Below, one piece after another: positions 1 through 6,524 of a stretch of DNA of 12,803 nt. The position numbers and the translations under genes are program-made. Each line of letters begins with the position of its first letter. Positions within the stretch are counted from its first letter, which is position 1. The stretch is from an uncultured Clostridia bacterium (GTDB lineage Bacteria > Bacillota > Clostridia > Peptostreptococcales > Anaerovoracaceae). Where the stretch lies: the NCBI GenBank assembly GCA_934256595.1, contig CAKQOW010000061.1:1-12803 (forward strand). The letters run 5' to 3'. Under the pieces are notes generated by a model that had not been told where the DNA came from, did no database searches, and saw nothing but the letters and a program-made list of their open reading frames with translations.

Positions 1-1439
1 AAGACGGTAATTGTATATTCAGGCTCATCATAAGGGAAAAATCCCGTAAACCAGCCGTGTATCATGCTGCCTGCCTCTGCGGAGCCTGTCTTGCCTGCGC
101 ACATAGGCGTACTGCTGCCGGCTCCCGTACCGTATTCGGTTACTGCTTTCATCATTTCTGTTATTTCTCCTGCTGTTTTTTCCGAAACAACACGCCTGCT
201 TTTTTGTTTTTCACTTATTATATGGATACCTGTGTCAATCCCGCCGTTTGCAATTATATTTGTTATCCGCGCCGCCTGAAGCGGAGTTGCAAGCAGAGTA
301 CCCTGCCCGATTGCCATATTGGCAATACCTGCGCCGGCCGCTTCCTGCTCGGTGGTTATCCGGCCTGCCGATTCCTCTTTAAATCCTAAAGCTTTGGTTC
401 CCATGCCCATTTTCTGAGCCATATTTTTTATGGCTTCATAGCCTGTATTCTGCGCAAGCTGTATAAACGCGCAGTTGCAGGATTTCGCAAAAGCCTCCGT
501 AAGATCAAGCTCTCCGTGGGCTGCGGTGCATTTTATCTTAATATCTCCAAAGCGTTCCTCGCCGCTGCAGTCAAATTTCAGTTCCTCTGTATCTGCTCCC
601 GCCTTTAGCGCTGCAGCGGCAGTCACTATTTTGAATACCGAGCCCGGAGGATAGCCCTGCAGCGCCTTGTTTATGAGACAGCCGCTATTGCTTCCCAGAA
701 TTTTTTCTATCTGCTGCGGGCTGTAGGTAGGAGTGCTTGCCATTGCAAGTATGTTGCCGGTCTTTGTTTCGAGTACAACGGCTGCGGAATTGTATTCACA
801 GTTTTTCAGGATTTTTTCCGCTGTTTTCTGTATCTGAAGATCTATGGTTGTAAGAAAGGCGTTTTCCGCATAGGATACATACGGACTTTCGCCTTTAAGT
901 ATATTGCCCTCGCCATCTGTATATACAAAGGTGCTGTTGCCTGCGCTGTAAAGCCTGCTCTGATATCTTTTCTCAAGACCTGCCGCTCCCGTATCTCCGC
1001 TGAGATATCCCAGAAGATGCGCTGCGGGCTGATTCAGACTGTATCTGCTTCCCGCTTCTATAACATATGCGTTGCAGTTTTTTTCAAGAAGTTCTCTTAT
1101 GCTGCGGTTTTTATTTTCGGTATGATATATGGCGTAGGTGTCGTTTGTTTTGTCGCCCTCGACCGCATCTGCCGCTTCAAGAAGCTGTCTTGCTTTCATA
1201 TCAAGCCTGCTTCTCTTAATGATATATACATAGTTTGTTGAGGTGTCTGTTATTCTTGCGCCGTTTCTGTCATAGATAATGCTTCTGGTATCCGTACCGT
1301 TTATTTTGAGCGTCTGCTGCATTCTCGCCGCCTCTCCCAGCTCCTCATGACCCTCAATCTGTATATATTCGGCTCTGGCTGCCAGCGCAGCAAGGCATAT
1401 GGAAAATGCGGCTGCTAAAATTCTGATTCTTTTTTTCAT
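1..1439 (-). CDS. Class B penicillin-binding protein, transpeptidase (3' end beyond the window)
   Basis: This is a D,D-transpeptidase that cross-links peptidoglycan outside the membrane. 479 codons are visible from the ATG at 1437-1439 and the frame is still open at position 1. Residues 5-21 form one hydrophobic signal-anchor. A short N-terminal region with IIYDRNG (54-60) follows, then the transpeptidase domain beginning near TTIDLQIQ (197-204). All three active-site motifs are present: SVFK with nucleophile Ser267, SCN (320-322) and KTGS (450-453). The KTG position suggests only a few dozen residues are missing. No glycosyltransferase domain is seen, which makes it class B. The compact N-terminal part resembles the small PbpA/PBP2 type more than long FtsI or SpoVD proteins, but the specific role (division, elongation or sporulation) cannot be decided. 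The ribosome binding site AGGGG sits 8 bases before the ATG, inside the terminator hairpin of the preceding unit. Confidence 0.93.
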   Translation of the reverse strand, partial: MKKRIRILAAAFSICLAALAARAEYIQIEGHEELGEAARMQQTLKINGTDTRSIIYDRNGARITDTSTNYVYIIKRSRLDMKARQLLEAADAVEGDKTNDTYAIYHTENKNRSIRELLEKNCNAYVIEAGSRYSLNQPAAHLLGYLSGDTGAAGLEKRYQSRLYSAGNSTFVYTDGEGNILKGESPYVSYAENAFLTTIDLQIQKTAEKILKNCEYNSAAVVLETKTGNILAMASTPTYSPQQIEKILGSNSGCLINKALQGYPPGSVFKIVTAAAALKAGADTEELKFDCSGEERFGDIKIKCTAAHGELDLTEAFAKSCNCAFIQLAQNTGYEAIKNMAQKMGMGTKALGFKEESAGRITTEQEAAGAGIANMAIGQGTLLATPLQAARITNIIANGGIDTGIHIISEKQKSRRVVSEKTAGEITEMMKAVTEYGTGAGSSTPMCAGKTGSAEAGSMIHGWFTGFFPYDEPEYTITV

Positions 1440-1474
1440 AAAAAACACCCCTGCAGTAGTTTTTACTGCGGGGG
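1440..1474 (-). terminator. Rho-independent terminator after the DUF1015 gene, overlapping the PBP ribosome binding site
   Basis: On the minus strand an 11-base arm (CCCCCGCAGTA), a 5-base loop and an 11-base arm (TACTGCAGGGG) pair with a single G-U wobble. TGTTTTTT follows directly and ends at the base before the PBP start codon. The form is that of an intrinsic terminator for the nrdR-cmk-DUF1015 unit. The last five bases of the 3' arm (AGGGG, 1448-1452) are also the only ribosome binding site for the PBP gene, so the folded hairpin would hide it. Confidence 0.85.
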
Positions 1475-1479
1475 CTCAT

Positions 1480-1508
1480 GTTATACAATAATGTTTATAG
1501 CATATGGA
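1480..1508 (-). promoter_or_regulatory. Weak candidate promoter for the PBP gene
   Basis: A TATAAC hexamer (1480-1485) lies 17 bases from a poor -35 match, TCCATA (1503-1508), which falls in the last codons of the DUF1015 gene. Some promoter is expected because the hairpin at 1440-1474 should stop read-through. If this one is used, the transcript would start at about 1473, so its leader would be almost exactly that hairpin. The -35 match is weak, and the promoter could equally lie further upstream inside the DUF1015 gene. Confidence 0.25.
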
Positions 1509-2733
1509 TAAGAAGTCCGCTTCCAAGTTTTGGTTCAAACCATGTTGATTTAGGCGGCATTATCATATCGGCATCTGAAACTGCCAGAAGATCCGAAATG
1601 CTTACAGGGTATACTGCAAATGCAACTTTCATATCGGAATTTACTCTTCTCTCAAGCTCTGAAAGTCCTCTGATGCCTCCTACGAAGTCTATTCTGTCGC
1701 TGGTTCTCGGATCGTCTATGCCAAGCACAGGTCCCAGCAGATTGTTCTGAAGTACAGCAACATCAAGCGAGTCTATCACATGGTCAGGTATTATGCGATC
1801 TGTTGCTTTGAGCCTGTACCATTTGCCGTCAAGGAACATTCCAAAGAAATGCTTTGCCTCCGGCGCATATATATCAGCGCCCTTTTCTTCAACCTCAAAG
1901 CCTGCTTCTGCGATTTTTTTGAGAAAGCTTTCGGAGTCAAGCCCATTAAGGTCCTTAACGACTCTGTTGTAGTCGAATATATGCAGGTCGCTGTCAGGGA
2001 ATATCGCCGCCATAAAGAAGTTGAATTCCTCATCGCCTGTGAAATCCGGGTGTTCTTCTCTGCGCTTCATACCCACTTTGAATGCCGAGGCGCTTCTGTG
2101 ATGTCCGTCTGCAATATACAGCGCGGGGATTTCTTTAAAGAGTCCCGTAAGTGTAGCAATTACAGTTTCATCTGTTACAGGCCACAGTATATGTCTGATG
2201 CCGTCTGCCGCTGTAATATCGTATTCAGGCTCGTGGTGCTCCGCCCAGCCCTCAACTATGACTCTGATGCGCTTGTCATCTCTGTAGGTCAGAAATACAG
2301 GCTCTGTATTGGCGTTGCATACGTCAAAATGATTAATTCTGTCTATTTCCTTTTCGACTCTTGTAAGTTCGTGTTTTTTGATGATGTTGTTTTTGTATTC
2401 ATCTACGCTGACACAGCCGAATATGCCTGTCTGCACTCTGCCGTCCATAATTTCTCTGTAGACATAAAGCGCAGGAGCCTCCTCCTGTGTGAAAATGCCC
2501 TTTGCCCTGAAATCCGCTATATTGTCTCTTGCTTTTTCGTATACCTCCTGCGAGTGCTGGTCTGCCTGCGGCAGATCTATCTCAGCTCTGCAGATGTGAA
2601 GAAAGCTGTATGGGTTTCCCTCTGCCATCTGGGCAGCTTCTTCTCTGTTCATTACGTCGTAGGGAAGTGAAATAACCTTGTCCGCATACTGTTTCTGCGG
2701 TCTTACTGCTCTGAATGGTTTTACTGTTGCCAT
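1495..2733 (-). CDS. DUF1015 family protein
   Basis: This 412-residue protein is recognised as DUF1015 from its opening KPFRAVRP (5-12), SLPYDV (22-27) and the signature IADGHHRSASA (207-217). It has no signal peptide or membrane segment, so it should be cytoplasmic. The family is common in anaerobic bacteria and archaea and I know of no settled biochemical function. The DGHHR motif recalls the phosphate-binding motif of the ParB/sulfiredoxin fold, which also contains free-serine kinases, but that link is my inference. The ATG comes 3 bases after the cmk stop, and its ribosome binding site (AAGAAAGG) lies within the end of cmk, so it should be co-transcribed and probably co-translated with cmk. 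It is the last gene of its unit, ahead of the hairpin at 1440-1474. Confidence 0.9.
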   Translation of the reverse strand: MATVKPFRAVRPQKQYADKVISLPYDVMNREEAAQMAEGNPYSFLHICRAEIDLPQADQHSQEVYEKARDNIADFRAKGIFTQEEAPALYVYREIMDGRVQTGIFGCVSVDEYKNNIIKKHELTRVEKEIDRINHFDVCNANTEPVFLTYRDDKRIRVIVEGWAEHHEPEYDITAADGIRHILWPVTDETVIATLTGLFKEIPALYIADGHHRSASAFKVGMKRREEHPDFTGDEEFNFFMAAIFPDSDLHIFDYNRVVKDLNGLDSESFLKKIAEAGFEVEEKGADIYAPEAKHFFGMFLDGKWYRLKATDRIIPDHVIDSLDVAVLQNNLLGPVLGIDDPRTSDRIDFVGGIRGLSELERRVNSDMKVAFAVYPVSISDLLAVSDADMIMPPKSTWFEPKLGSGLLIHML

Positions 2734-2736
2734 AGT

Positions 2737-3378
2737 CTATTTTACCTTTCTTAATATATATTCTGTAACCTCGTCTATACTCATACCTGTAGTATCAAGC
2801 TCTATCGCATCGTCCGCCTTGCGAAGCGGTGTTATTTCCCGGTGCATATCGTTATAGTCGCGCTCCTGCATGTCTGCAAGGACTTTCTCGTATGATATAT
2901 CCTCGCCTTTTAAAAGCAGCTCCCTGTGTCTTCTCGAAGCTCTCTCCTCTGCCGAAGCCGTAAGGTATATCTTGAGCTCTGCGTCCTTTAGAACCACAGT
3001 ACCTATATCTCTGCCGTCCATTATAACGCTTTTGGTGCTTCCCATTTTTTTCTGAAGCTCCACCAGCTTGGCTCTGACAGGCGCAAGAGCTGAACATTCC
3101 GAGGCTTTGCGGGATATTTCCTGTGTCCTTATCCTGTCGCTTATGTCCTCGCCGTCAAGGATTGTCCGCCCGCCCGAAAAGTCTATGTCCGTGGCGTCAA
3201 GCATTGCCAAAAGCGCGTCCTTATCGTACATATCAACATCGTCTCTGATAAGCTTGTAGCCTACCGCTCTGTACATCGCTCCCGTATCTATATAGTCTAT
3301 ATCAAGAGCCTTGGCAACCTGCTTTGCTATGGTGCTTTTGCCTGCTCCTCCGGGTCCGTCTATTGCTATTCTGATCAT
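2737..3378 (-). CDS. cmk: Cytidylate kinase
   Basis: Cytoplasmic (d)CMP kinase, which transfers phosphate from ATP to CMP or dCMP to give CDP or dCDP for nucleic-acid precursor supply. The 213-residue protein has the P-loop GPGGAGKST (8-16), DTGAMYR (31-37) at the substrate site, the DGRDIGTVV motif (121-129) of bacterial Cmk, and the arginine-rich lid around ASAEERASRRHREL (141-154). Its length is close to the usual 220 or so. The ATG follows the nrdR stop after one base, so translation is probably coupled. Cmk is often found near rpsA, ispH or plsC, so its place between the ribonucleotide-reductase repressor gene and a DUF1015 gene is less usual, though it makes sense because CDP is a ribonucleotide reductase substrate. 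Confidence 0.97.
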   Translation of the reverse strand: MIRIAIDGPGGAGKSTIAKQVAKALDIDYIDTGAMYRAVGYKLIRDDVDMYDKDALLAMLDATDIDFSGGRTILDGEDISDRIRTQEISRKASECSALAPVRAKLVELQKKMGSTKSVIMDGRDIGTVVLKDAELKIYLTASAEERASRRHRELLLKGEDISYEKVLADMQERDYNDMHREITPLRKADDAIELDTTGMSIDEVTEYILRKVK

Positions 3379-3379
3379 A

Positions 3380-3844
3380 TTAATTGCCCTTCTGTTTTCC
3401 TAATAGTTTTTCGATTTCAGCCACAAATGTGTTCACGTCCGTAAACTGTCTGTATACCGAGGCAAATCTCACATATGCAACCTGATCGACATCTTTGAGC
3501 TGGTCCATTATGAGTTCCCCTATAAATGAGCTGTCTATTTCTTTTTCCATCATATTGTTAAGACCTCTTTCGATCTGGTCAACCATATTCTCTATGGTTG
3601 CAACCGTAACAGGCCGTTTTTCACAGGCTTTGATAATTCCGTTCATAATTTTTCTTCTGTCGAAAGCCTCTCTGGAGCCGTCTTTTTTTACGACCATCAG
3701 AATTACTTCTTCGACTTTTTCGTATGTGGTAAATCTCCTGCTGCAGCGTTCACATTCTCTCCTGCGTCTGATTGCGTGTCCGTCTTCTGTAGGTCTTGAG
3801 TCTATAACTTTTGTTTCCTGATTGTCACAAAAAGGGCATCTCAT
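3380..3844 (-). CDS. nrdR: Transcriptional repressor NrdR
   Basis: Nucleotide-sensing repressor of ribonucleotide reductase genes. The 154-residue protein has the N-terminal zinc ribbon with Cys3, Cys6, Cys31 and Cys34, the basic stretch IRRRRECERC (25-34), and the ATP-cone domain (about 49-139) ending in the conserved VAYVRFASVYRQF (122-134). In this family ATP or dATP bound to the cone sets the oligomeric state and thus binding to NrdR boxes. The ATG at 3842-3844 has a strong AGGAGG (3854-3859) with 9-base spacing. It is the first gene of a unit with cmk and DUF1015. The promoter spacer carries a partial NrdR-box-like sequence, so autoregulation is possible. No ribonucleotide reductase gene is in the window. 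Confidence 0.98.
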   Translation of the reverse strand: MRCPFCDNQETKVIDSRPTEDGHAIRRRRECERCSRRFTTYEKVEEVILMVVKKDGSREAFDRRKIMNGIIKACEKRPVTVATIENMVDQIERGLNNMMEKEIDSSFIGELIMDQLKDVDQVAYVRFASVYRQFTDVNTFVAEIEKLLGKQKGN

Positions 3845-3887
3845 ATTATGTTTCCTCCTAAATAAATTTCTATTCAGTTCAGCTTAT

Positions 3888-3916
3888 AGTATACCCACAT
3901 ATTGTGCCTCTTGCAA
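3888..3916 (-). promoter_or_regulatory. Promoter of the nrdR-cmk-DUF1015 unit
   Basis: A -35 hexamer TTGCAA (3911-3916), a 17-base spacer and a -10 hexamer TATACT (3888-3893) read on the minus strand. Matches to the sigma-A consensus are 4 of 6 and 5 of 6. Transcription should start near 3881 and give a leader of about 36 bases containing the nrdR ribosome binding site. The -35 begins only 5 bases after the YlmC stop codon. Confidence 0.75.
3892..3907 (-). promoter_or_regulatory. Possible NrdR box inside the nrdR promoter
   Basis: Between the -35 and -10 the minus strand reads CACAATATGTG (3896-3906), with CACA and TGTG arms. Laid over the published NrdR-box core CwATATaTwG, the stretch CAATATGTGG matches at 8 of 10 positions. 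A bound repressor here would block RNA polymerase. Against it, the outer positions fit poorly, and NrdR boxes usually occur in pairs about three helical turns apart; no second good box is present at that distance. This is a candidate only. Confidence 0.3.
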
Positions 3917-3921
3917 GCATT

Positions 3922-4170
3922 TTAGCCAAAAGCGCCCTTTACATCCACAAGTATCACATCTTCTCCCACCGTTTTGACATCAGACCATCTGATTACAATG
4001 TCCTCTTCGCCTTTGCCAAACAGGTTGAATATACCTCTGCTGCCCGGAAGCACTATTCCGTCAATGGTGCCTGCCTGAAGATTTATCTCTATGTCGCAGA
4101 CATAGCCCAGACTTTTGCCGTCAAATATGTTTATAACCTCTTTGTTTCTTATCTCATCAGTATTAAGCAT
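3922..4170 (-). CDS. YlmC/YmxH family PRC-barrel protein
   Basis: A small 82-residue protein with a PRC-barrel-like fold, known as the YlmC/YmxH family of sporulation-associated proteins. Typical features are the opening MLNTDEIRNKEVINIFDG and the downstream LGYVCDIEINLQAG, with the hydrophobic GIVLPG strand. The family occurs widely in endospore-forming Firmicutes, often next to nrdR as here; its molecular role is not established. I chose the ATG at 4168-4170 over the in-frame one six codons upstream (4188), because GGAGGG sits 5 bases before it and the protein family starts at MLN. The longer version would put the ribosome binding site inside the coding sequence. It lies 65 bases after the Nudix gene with no clear terminator between them. 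Confidence 0.88.
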   Translation of the reverse strand: MLNTDEIRNKEVINIFDGKSLGYVCDIEINLQAGTIDGIVLPGSRGIFNLFGKGEEDIVIRWSDVKTVGEDVILVDVKGAFG

Positions 4171-4193
4171 CTTACCCTCCCTGCACATTTTTT

Positions 4194-4223
4194 ATAATAT
4201 ATATGCCAGAGCCACGGGTTTAA
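4194..4223 (-). promoter_or_regulatory. Weak candidate promoter for the YlmC gene
   Basis: On the minus strand TTAAAC (4218-4223), an 18-base spacer and TATTAT (4194-4199) precede the YlmC gene. The -35 matches only 3 of 6 consensus bases. Read-through from the Nudix gene is an equal possibility because no terminator is visible in the 65-base gap. Confidence 0.3.
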
Positions 4224-4235
4224 TGCATTTTTGAG

Positions 4236-4709
4236 CTATATATTTATGCTTTGTCCGTCAAGTGAGGCGTACACAAGGGTATCGCCTCTGTATTCAAGTC
4301 TCATTTCAAAATACGGTCTTGATTCTATCAGATATTTTAAAAACAGTCTGTCGCCCTCCCACAGATTGAGATTAAAGATTTCGGAAACGGGAATCCATTC
4401 AAACTGTCCCTCGTCTGACACCGGCTCGCATATTTTCTGAAAGTCATCTGAGGTGTATATGTGCATTTCCTCATCGTCAAAGGTATCCGATATGAACTGC
4501 ACCACCGCTCTTTTGGTGAAGCTGTTCATTTTAAAGCCGGTTTCCTCTATAACCTCTCTTACCGCGCATTCGTCTACGGTTTCACCCGGCTCCAGCTTGC
4601 CGCCTGCCGCAATCCACTTGCCTGCGTTAGGGTCGTTTTGTTTTTTGTTTCTGTAAAGCATAAGCCGGTTTTCACCCGACTCAAGATAGCACTGTGTTGA
4701 TATTATCAT
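4236..4709 (-). CDS. Nudix hydrolase, MutT/MTH1-like (probable 8-oxo-dGTP diphosphatase type)
   Basis: A 157-residue Nudix hydrolase that would cleave a nucleoside diphosphate linked to another group, with Mg2+. The Nudix box is complete: Gly37, five residues, Glu43, seven residues, then Arg51-Glu52-Val53, Glu55-Glu56 and Gly58-Phe59. The length and the sequence before the box (KWIAAGGKLEPGE, 31-43) resemble the MTH1-like proteins annotated as 8-oxo-dGTP diphosphatase, which clean oxidised nucleotides from the pool. Substrate cannot be read from the sequence, so the 8-oxo-dGTP assignment is inference. The ATG follows the AEC permease stop after 9 bases, and that TAG stop is itself part of the ribosome binding site TAGGAGGT. 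Co-transcription with the permease is therefore very likely. Confidence 0.92.
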   Translation of the reverse strand: MIISTQCYLESGENRLMLYRNKKQNDPNAGKWIAAGGKLEPGETVDECAVREVIEETGFKMNSFTKRAVVQFISDTFDDEEMHIYTSDDFQKICEPVSDEGQFEWIPVSEIFNLNLWEGDRLFLKYLIESRPYFEMRLEYRGDTLVYASLDGQSINI

Positions 4710-4718
4710 ACTGACCTC

Positions 4719-5684
4719 CTAGAAAATCCCCGCCGTTTTGAATATAAACAGCCACAGAAACATTGTAACGCACGCAAAGGCCGAGGTGAAAATAACCGAA
4801 GCTCCGGCTAAAACTCCGTCCGAGTCCATCTGCTGCGCCATTGTAAATGAGGATATTGCGCATGGCGCTGCAAATATTCCCACAAGTGTTACAAATTCAA
4901 TGTTGCCTATTCCCATCAGAGCCGCTGCTGTAAGCACAATTCCCGGTACAATAACCAGCCTTGACAATACTACTATTGTGAGATTGCGTCTGCAGTCTTT
5001 AACCGAGCCAAACTCAAATGACGCTCCCAGTATCATCAGTGCAATCGGAGTTGCTGTAGAGCTGATGCTGTTTACTGTGTCTGCTGCCACCTCCGGCAGT
5101 GTAATGCCTGCAACGGAAAATAAAATGCCTGCCGCTGCCCCTATAATCAGAGGGTTTTTTGCAATATTTGCAAACAGCCTGCCTACTCTGACTTTGGAGT
5201 CTCTGTATACCTCAAGGGTTGCCACAGCCAGTATGTTGTAAAGTGGTACTACTATTGCAATCATTACAGCCGTAACGCCGACGTTGCCGTGGCCGTATAT
5301 GTTGGTGGCTATGGGAAGCCCCATTATAACGAAATTGCTCCTGTATATAGCCTGTATCATAGCGCCTCTTGAGGCGTTGCTTTTTTCTATTTTGAGTGTG
5401 ACCGCAGTACCTGTCGCATATACGATTCCTATTGCCGCCAGTGTAAATATTATGAGGCGCAGGTTTACTATTTCTCTGATGTGAGAGTTGTATATGTTTG
5501 CAAACATCAGAAACGGAAACAGCACATCAAATGCGAGTCTGTTCATTTTTTTCAGCTCTGCGTCGTTTACAATTCCTGTTTTTCTTACGATAAAGCCTAT
5601 GGCAAGCAGTATGAACATAGGTATTACCGCTTCTATGCATATTTTAAAATTCTCTGCCAAAATGTCATCTCTTTTCTCTGCCAT
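4719..5684 (-). CDS. AEC-family (auxin efflux carrier-like) permease
   Basis: An inner-membrane transporter of the auxin efflux carrier family, related to bacterial malate, malonate and other organic-anion permeases; the substrate is unknown. The sequence shows about ten hydrophobic segments in two groups. The N-terminal IEAVIPMFILLAIGFIVRKTG and a later FAAPCAISSFTMAQQMDSD are typical of the family. The start is uncertain. An ATG at 5714 gives 331 residues but falls on the predicted transcription start and lacks a ribosome binding site. The ATG used here (5682-5684, 321 residues) leaves a leader, although its binding site is also poor. A TTG at 5658-5660 would give MAENFKICIEAVIPMF, which best matches the usual AEC start, with a weak AGAG before it. 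It is first in a unit with the Nudix gene. Confidence 0.87.
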   Translation of the reverse strand: MAEKRDDILAENFKICIEAVIPMFILLAIGFIVRKTGIVNDAELKKMNRLAFDVLFPFLMFANIYNSHIREIVNLRLIIFTLAAIGIVYATGTAVTLKIEKSNASRGAMIQAIYRSNFVIMGLPIATNIYGHGNVGVTAVMIAIVVPLYNILAVATLEVYRDSKVRVGRLFANIAKNPLIIGAAAGILFSVAGITLPEVAADTVNSISSTATPIALMILGASFEFGSVKDCRRNLTIVVLSRLVIVPGIVLTAAALMGIGNIEFVTLVGIFAAPCAISSFTMAQQMDSDGVLAGASVIFTSAFACVTMFLWLFIFKTAGIF

Positions 5685-5689
5685 ATTAA

Positions 5690-5711
5690 AGAGCAGTATC
5701 GCTACTGCCCT
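5690..5711 (-). promoter_or_regulatory. Leader hairpin with GNRA tetraloop before the AEC permease
   Basis: On the minus strand AGGGCAGTA, the loop GCGA and TACTGCTCT form a 9-bp stem with one G-U pair. GCGA is a GNRA tetraloop, a very stable RNA cap. It would lie within the first bases of the transcript from the promoter at 5720-5747, so it may protect the 5' end or tune translation. No U-tract follows, so it is not a terminator. Confidence 0.5.
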
Positions 5712-5719
5712 CATATACT

Positions 5720-5747
5720 ATTATATGCTTTTTTGCCCGATGTTCAA
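5720..5747 (-). promoter_or_regulatory. Promoter of the AEC permease-Nudix unit
   Basis: TTGAAC (5742-5747), a 16-base spacer and a perfect TATAAT (5720-5725) on the minus strand. The predicted start site is near 5713, at the first possible ATG of the permease frame, which argues that translation begins further downstream. Confidence 0.75.
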
Positions 5748-5779
5748 TAAATAATTTTGCTGAGTTTATTCTGATGCTG

Positions 5780-6133
5780 CTATTTCATTTCCTTTTCAAT
5801 CCACGCCATCAGCATATTCACTATACGCCTCTGCTGATCTTCTGTAAGCTCTACGCCTTTGGGTACATGATACCACTTTTCAAGGCAGCCTCTGCAGCAG
5901 CAGGCGCATGCGTGCTGCGCCTTGAACACAGGGTGCCCTCTCATAGGCGTCTGTCTGCCGTCATTTGCAATATATGCAGGCGCAAGACGTTTTTTTATGA
6001 AGTCCTCTGCATGCTCTCTTATCTTGTCTCTTCCCTTTGTTATGACATATTCCTTGTCTTTCCGGTCAAGATGAAAGCCTGCTCTGAATGATGATTTTTC
6101 GAGTCTTTTGAAGGTCTGCTCTATTGTCGCCAT
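5780..6133 (-). CDS. DUF4186 family protein
   Basis: A 117-residue cytoplasmic protein recognised as DUF4186 from FRAGFHL (16-22), the IREHAEDFIKKRLAP stretch (38-52), NDGRQTPMRGHPVF (57-70) and the cysteine-rich HACACCCRGCLEKWYH (74-89). Cys76, Cys78, Cys79, Cys80 and Cys83, with His67 and His74, look like a metal or Fe-S site, but no function is established for the family. The ATG at 6131-6133 is preferred to one eight codons upstream because GGGAG lies 5 bases before it and the longer form would run into the ArsC-like gene. It starts one base after the stop of that gene, so the two are almost certainly co-translated. Confidence 0.9.
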   Translation of the reverse strand: MATIEQTFKRLEKSSFRAGFHLDRKDKEYVITKGRDKIREHAEDFIKKRLAPAYIANDGRQTPMRGHPVFKAQHACACCCRGCLEKWYHVPKGVELTEDQQRRIVNMLMAWIEKEMK

Positions 6134-6134
6134 A

Positions 6135-6476
6135 TTACTCCCATTCTTTCCACACATCAGGCATATATCCTGTTGTAGCCTGTCTGCCGTTTCTGACTAC
6201 AGGTGTTTTTATAACCTGCTGGTTTTCAAGGAGCGTTTCCTCCCTGCTGCTGTCAGAAATATACCTGACAAGAGCAAGAGCCTGCTTATCCCTGCAGTTT
6301 TCATCCAGCAGGTTTTCAAATCCTCCGACAGCCCTGATTACTCCCTCAAGCTCGCCTCTGCTCATGCCTTTTTGTTTCATATCAATGAACTGGTATTTAA
6401 TCTTTCTCTCCTTGAAATATCTTACAGCCTTTTTGGTATCGTTGCATTTGTTTGTCCCGAATATCTGTATGTTCAT
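6135..6476 (-). CDS. ArsC/Spx-like thioredoxin-fold protein
   Basis: A 113-residue protein of the ArsC/Spx/MgsR superfamily, starting MNIQIFGTNKCNDTKKA with a single active-site-like Cys11 and ending with a cis-proline site at KTPVV (90-94). It lacks the CxxC of redox-sensing Spx, since residue 14 is Thr. By eye it also lacks the arginines of E. coli ArsC near the cis-proline and in the LCRPSE region: the aligned residues here are Thr91 and about Gly103. A true glutaredoxin-linked arsenate reductase is therefore doubtful, and it is better called an ArsC-family protein of unknown substrate. No arsR, arsB or acr3 is nearby. GGAGGG lies 5 bases before the ATG at 6474-6476. It is coupled to the DUF4186 gene by a one-base gap. 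Confidence 0.88.
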   Translation of the reverse strand: MNIQIFGTNKCNDTKKAVRYFKERKIKYQFIDMKQKGMSRGELEGVIRAVGGFENLLDENCRDKQALALVRYISDSSREETLLENQQVIKTPVVRNGRQATTGYMPDVWKEWE

Positions 6477-6524
6477 AATCTCCCTCCAAATAGATAAAGG
6501 GCAGAAACTCCACCCTTTTGTAAA

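Noticed and set aside
1780..2670. A 296-codon open frame on the plus strand
   Set aside because: It is antisense to the DUF1015 gene, with a cysteine- and phenylalanine-rich sequence typical of a reverse-strand shadow and no family resemblance or ribosome binding site.
3845..3921. Riboswitch or T-box before nrdR
   Set aside because: The gap is only 77 bases with a leader of about 36, too short for a known riboswitch, and no stable paired structure with an anti-terminator is seen.
4738..5241. A 167-codon open frame on the plus strand
   Set aside because: It is antisense to the AEC permease, whose frame has clear family similarity and membrane segments; the plus-strand product resembles nothing.
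6135..6476. Arsenic-resistance function for the ArsC-like gene
   Set aside because: No arsR, efflux pump or other ars gene is adjacent, and the arsenate-binding arginines of E. coli ArsC appear to be missing.
6496..6518. Hairpin AAAGGG/CCCTTT between the small membrane protein and the ArsC-like gene, as a terminator
   Set aside because: Only six pairs with an 11-base loop and a mixed tail (ATCTATTT); too weak to call, so read-through into the ArsC-like gene is more likely.
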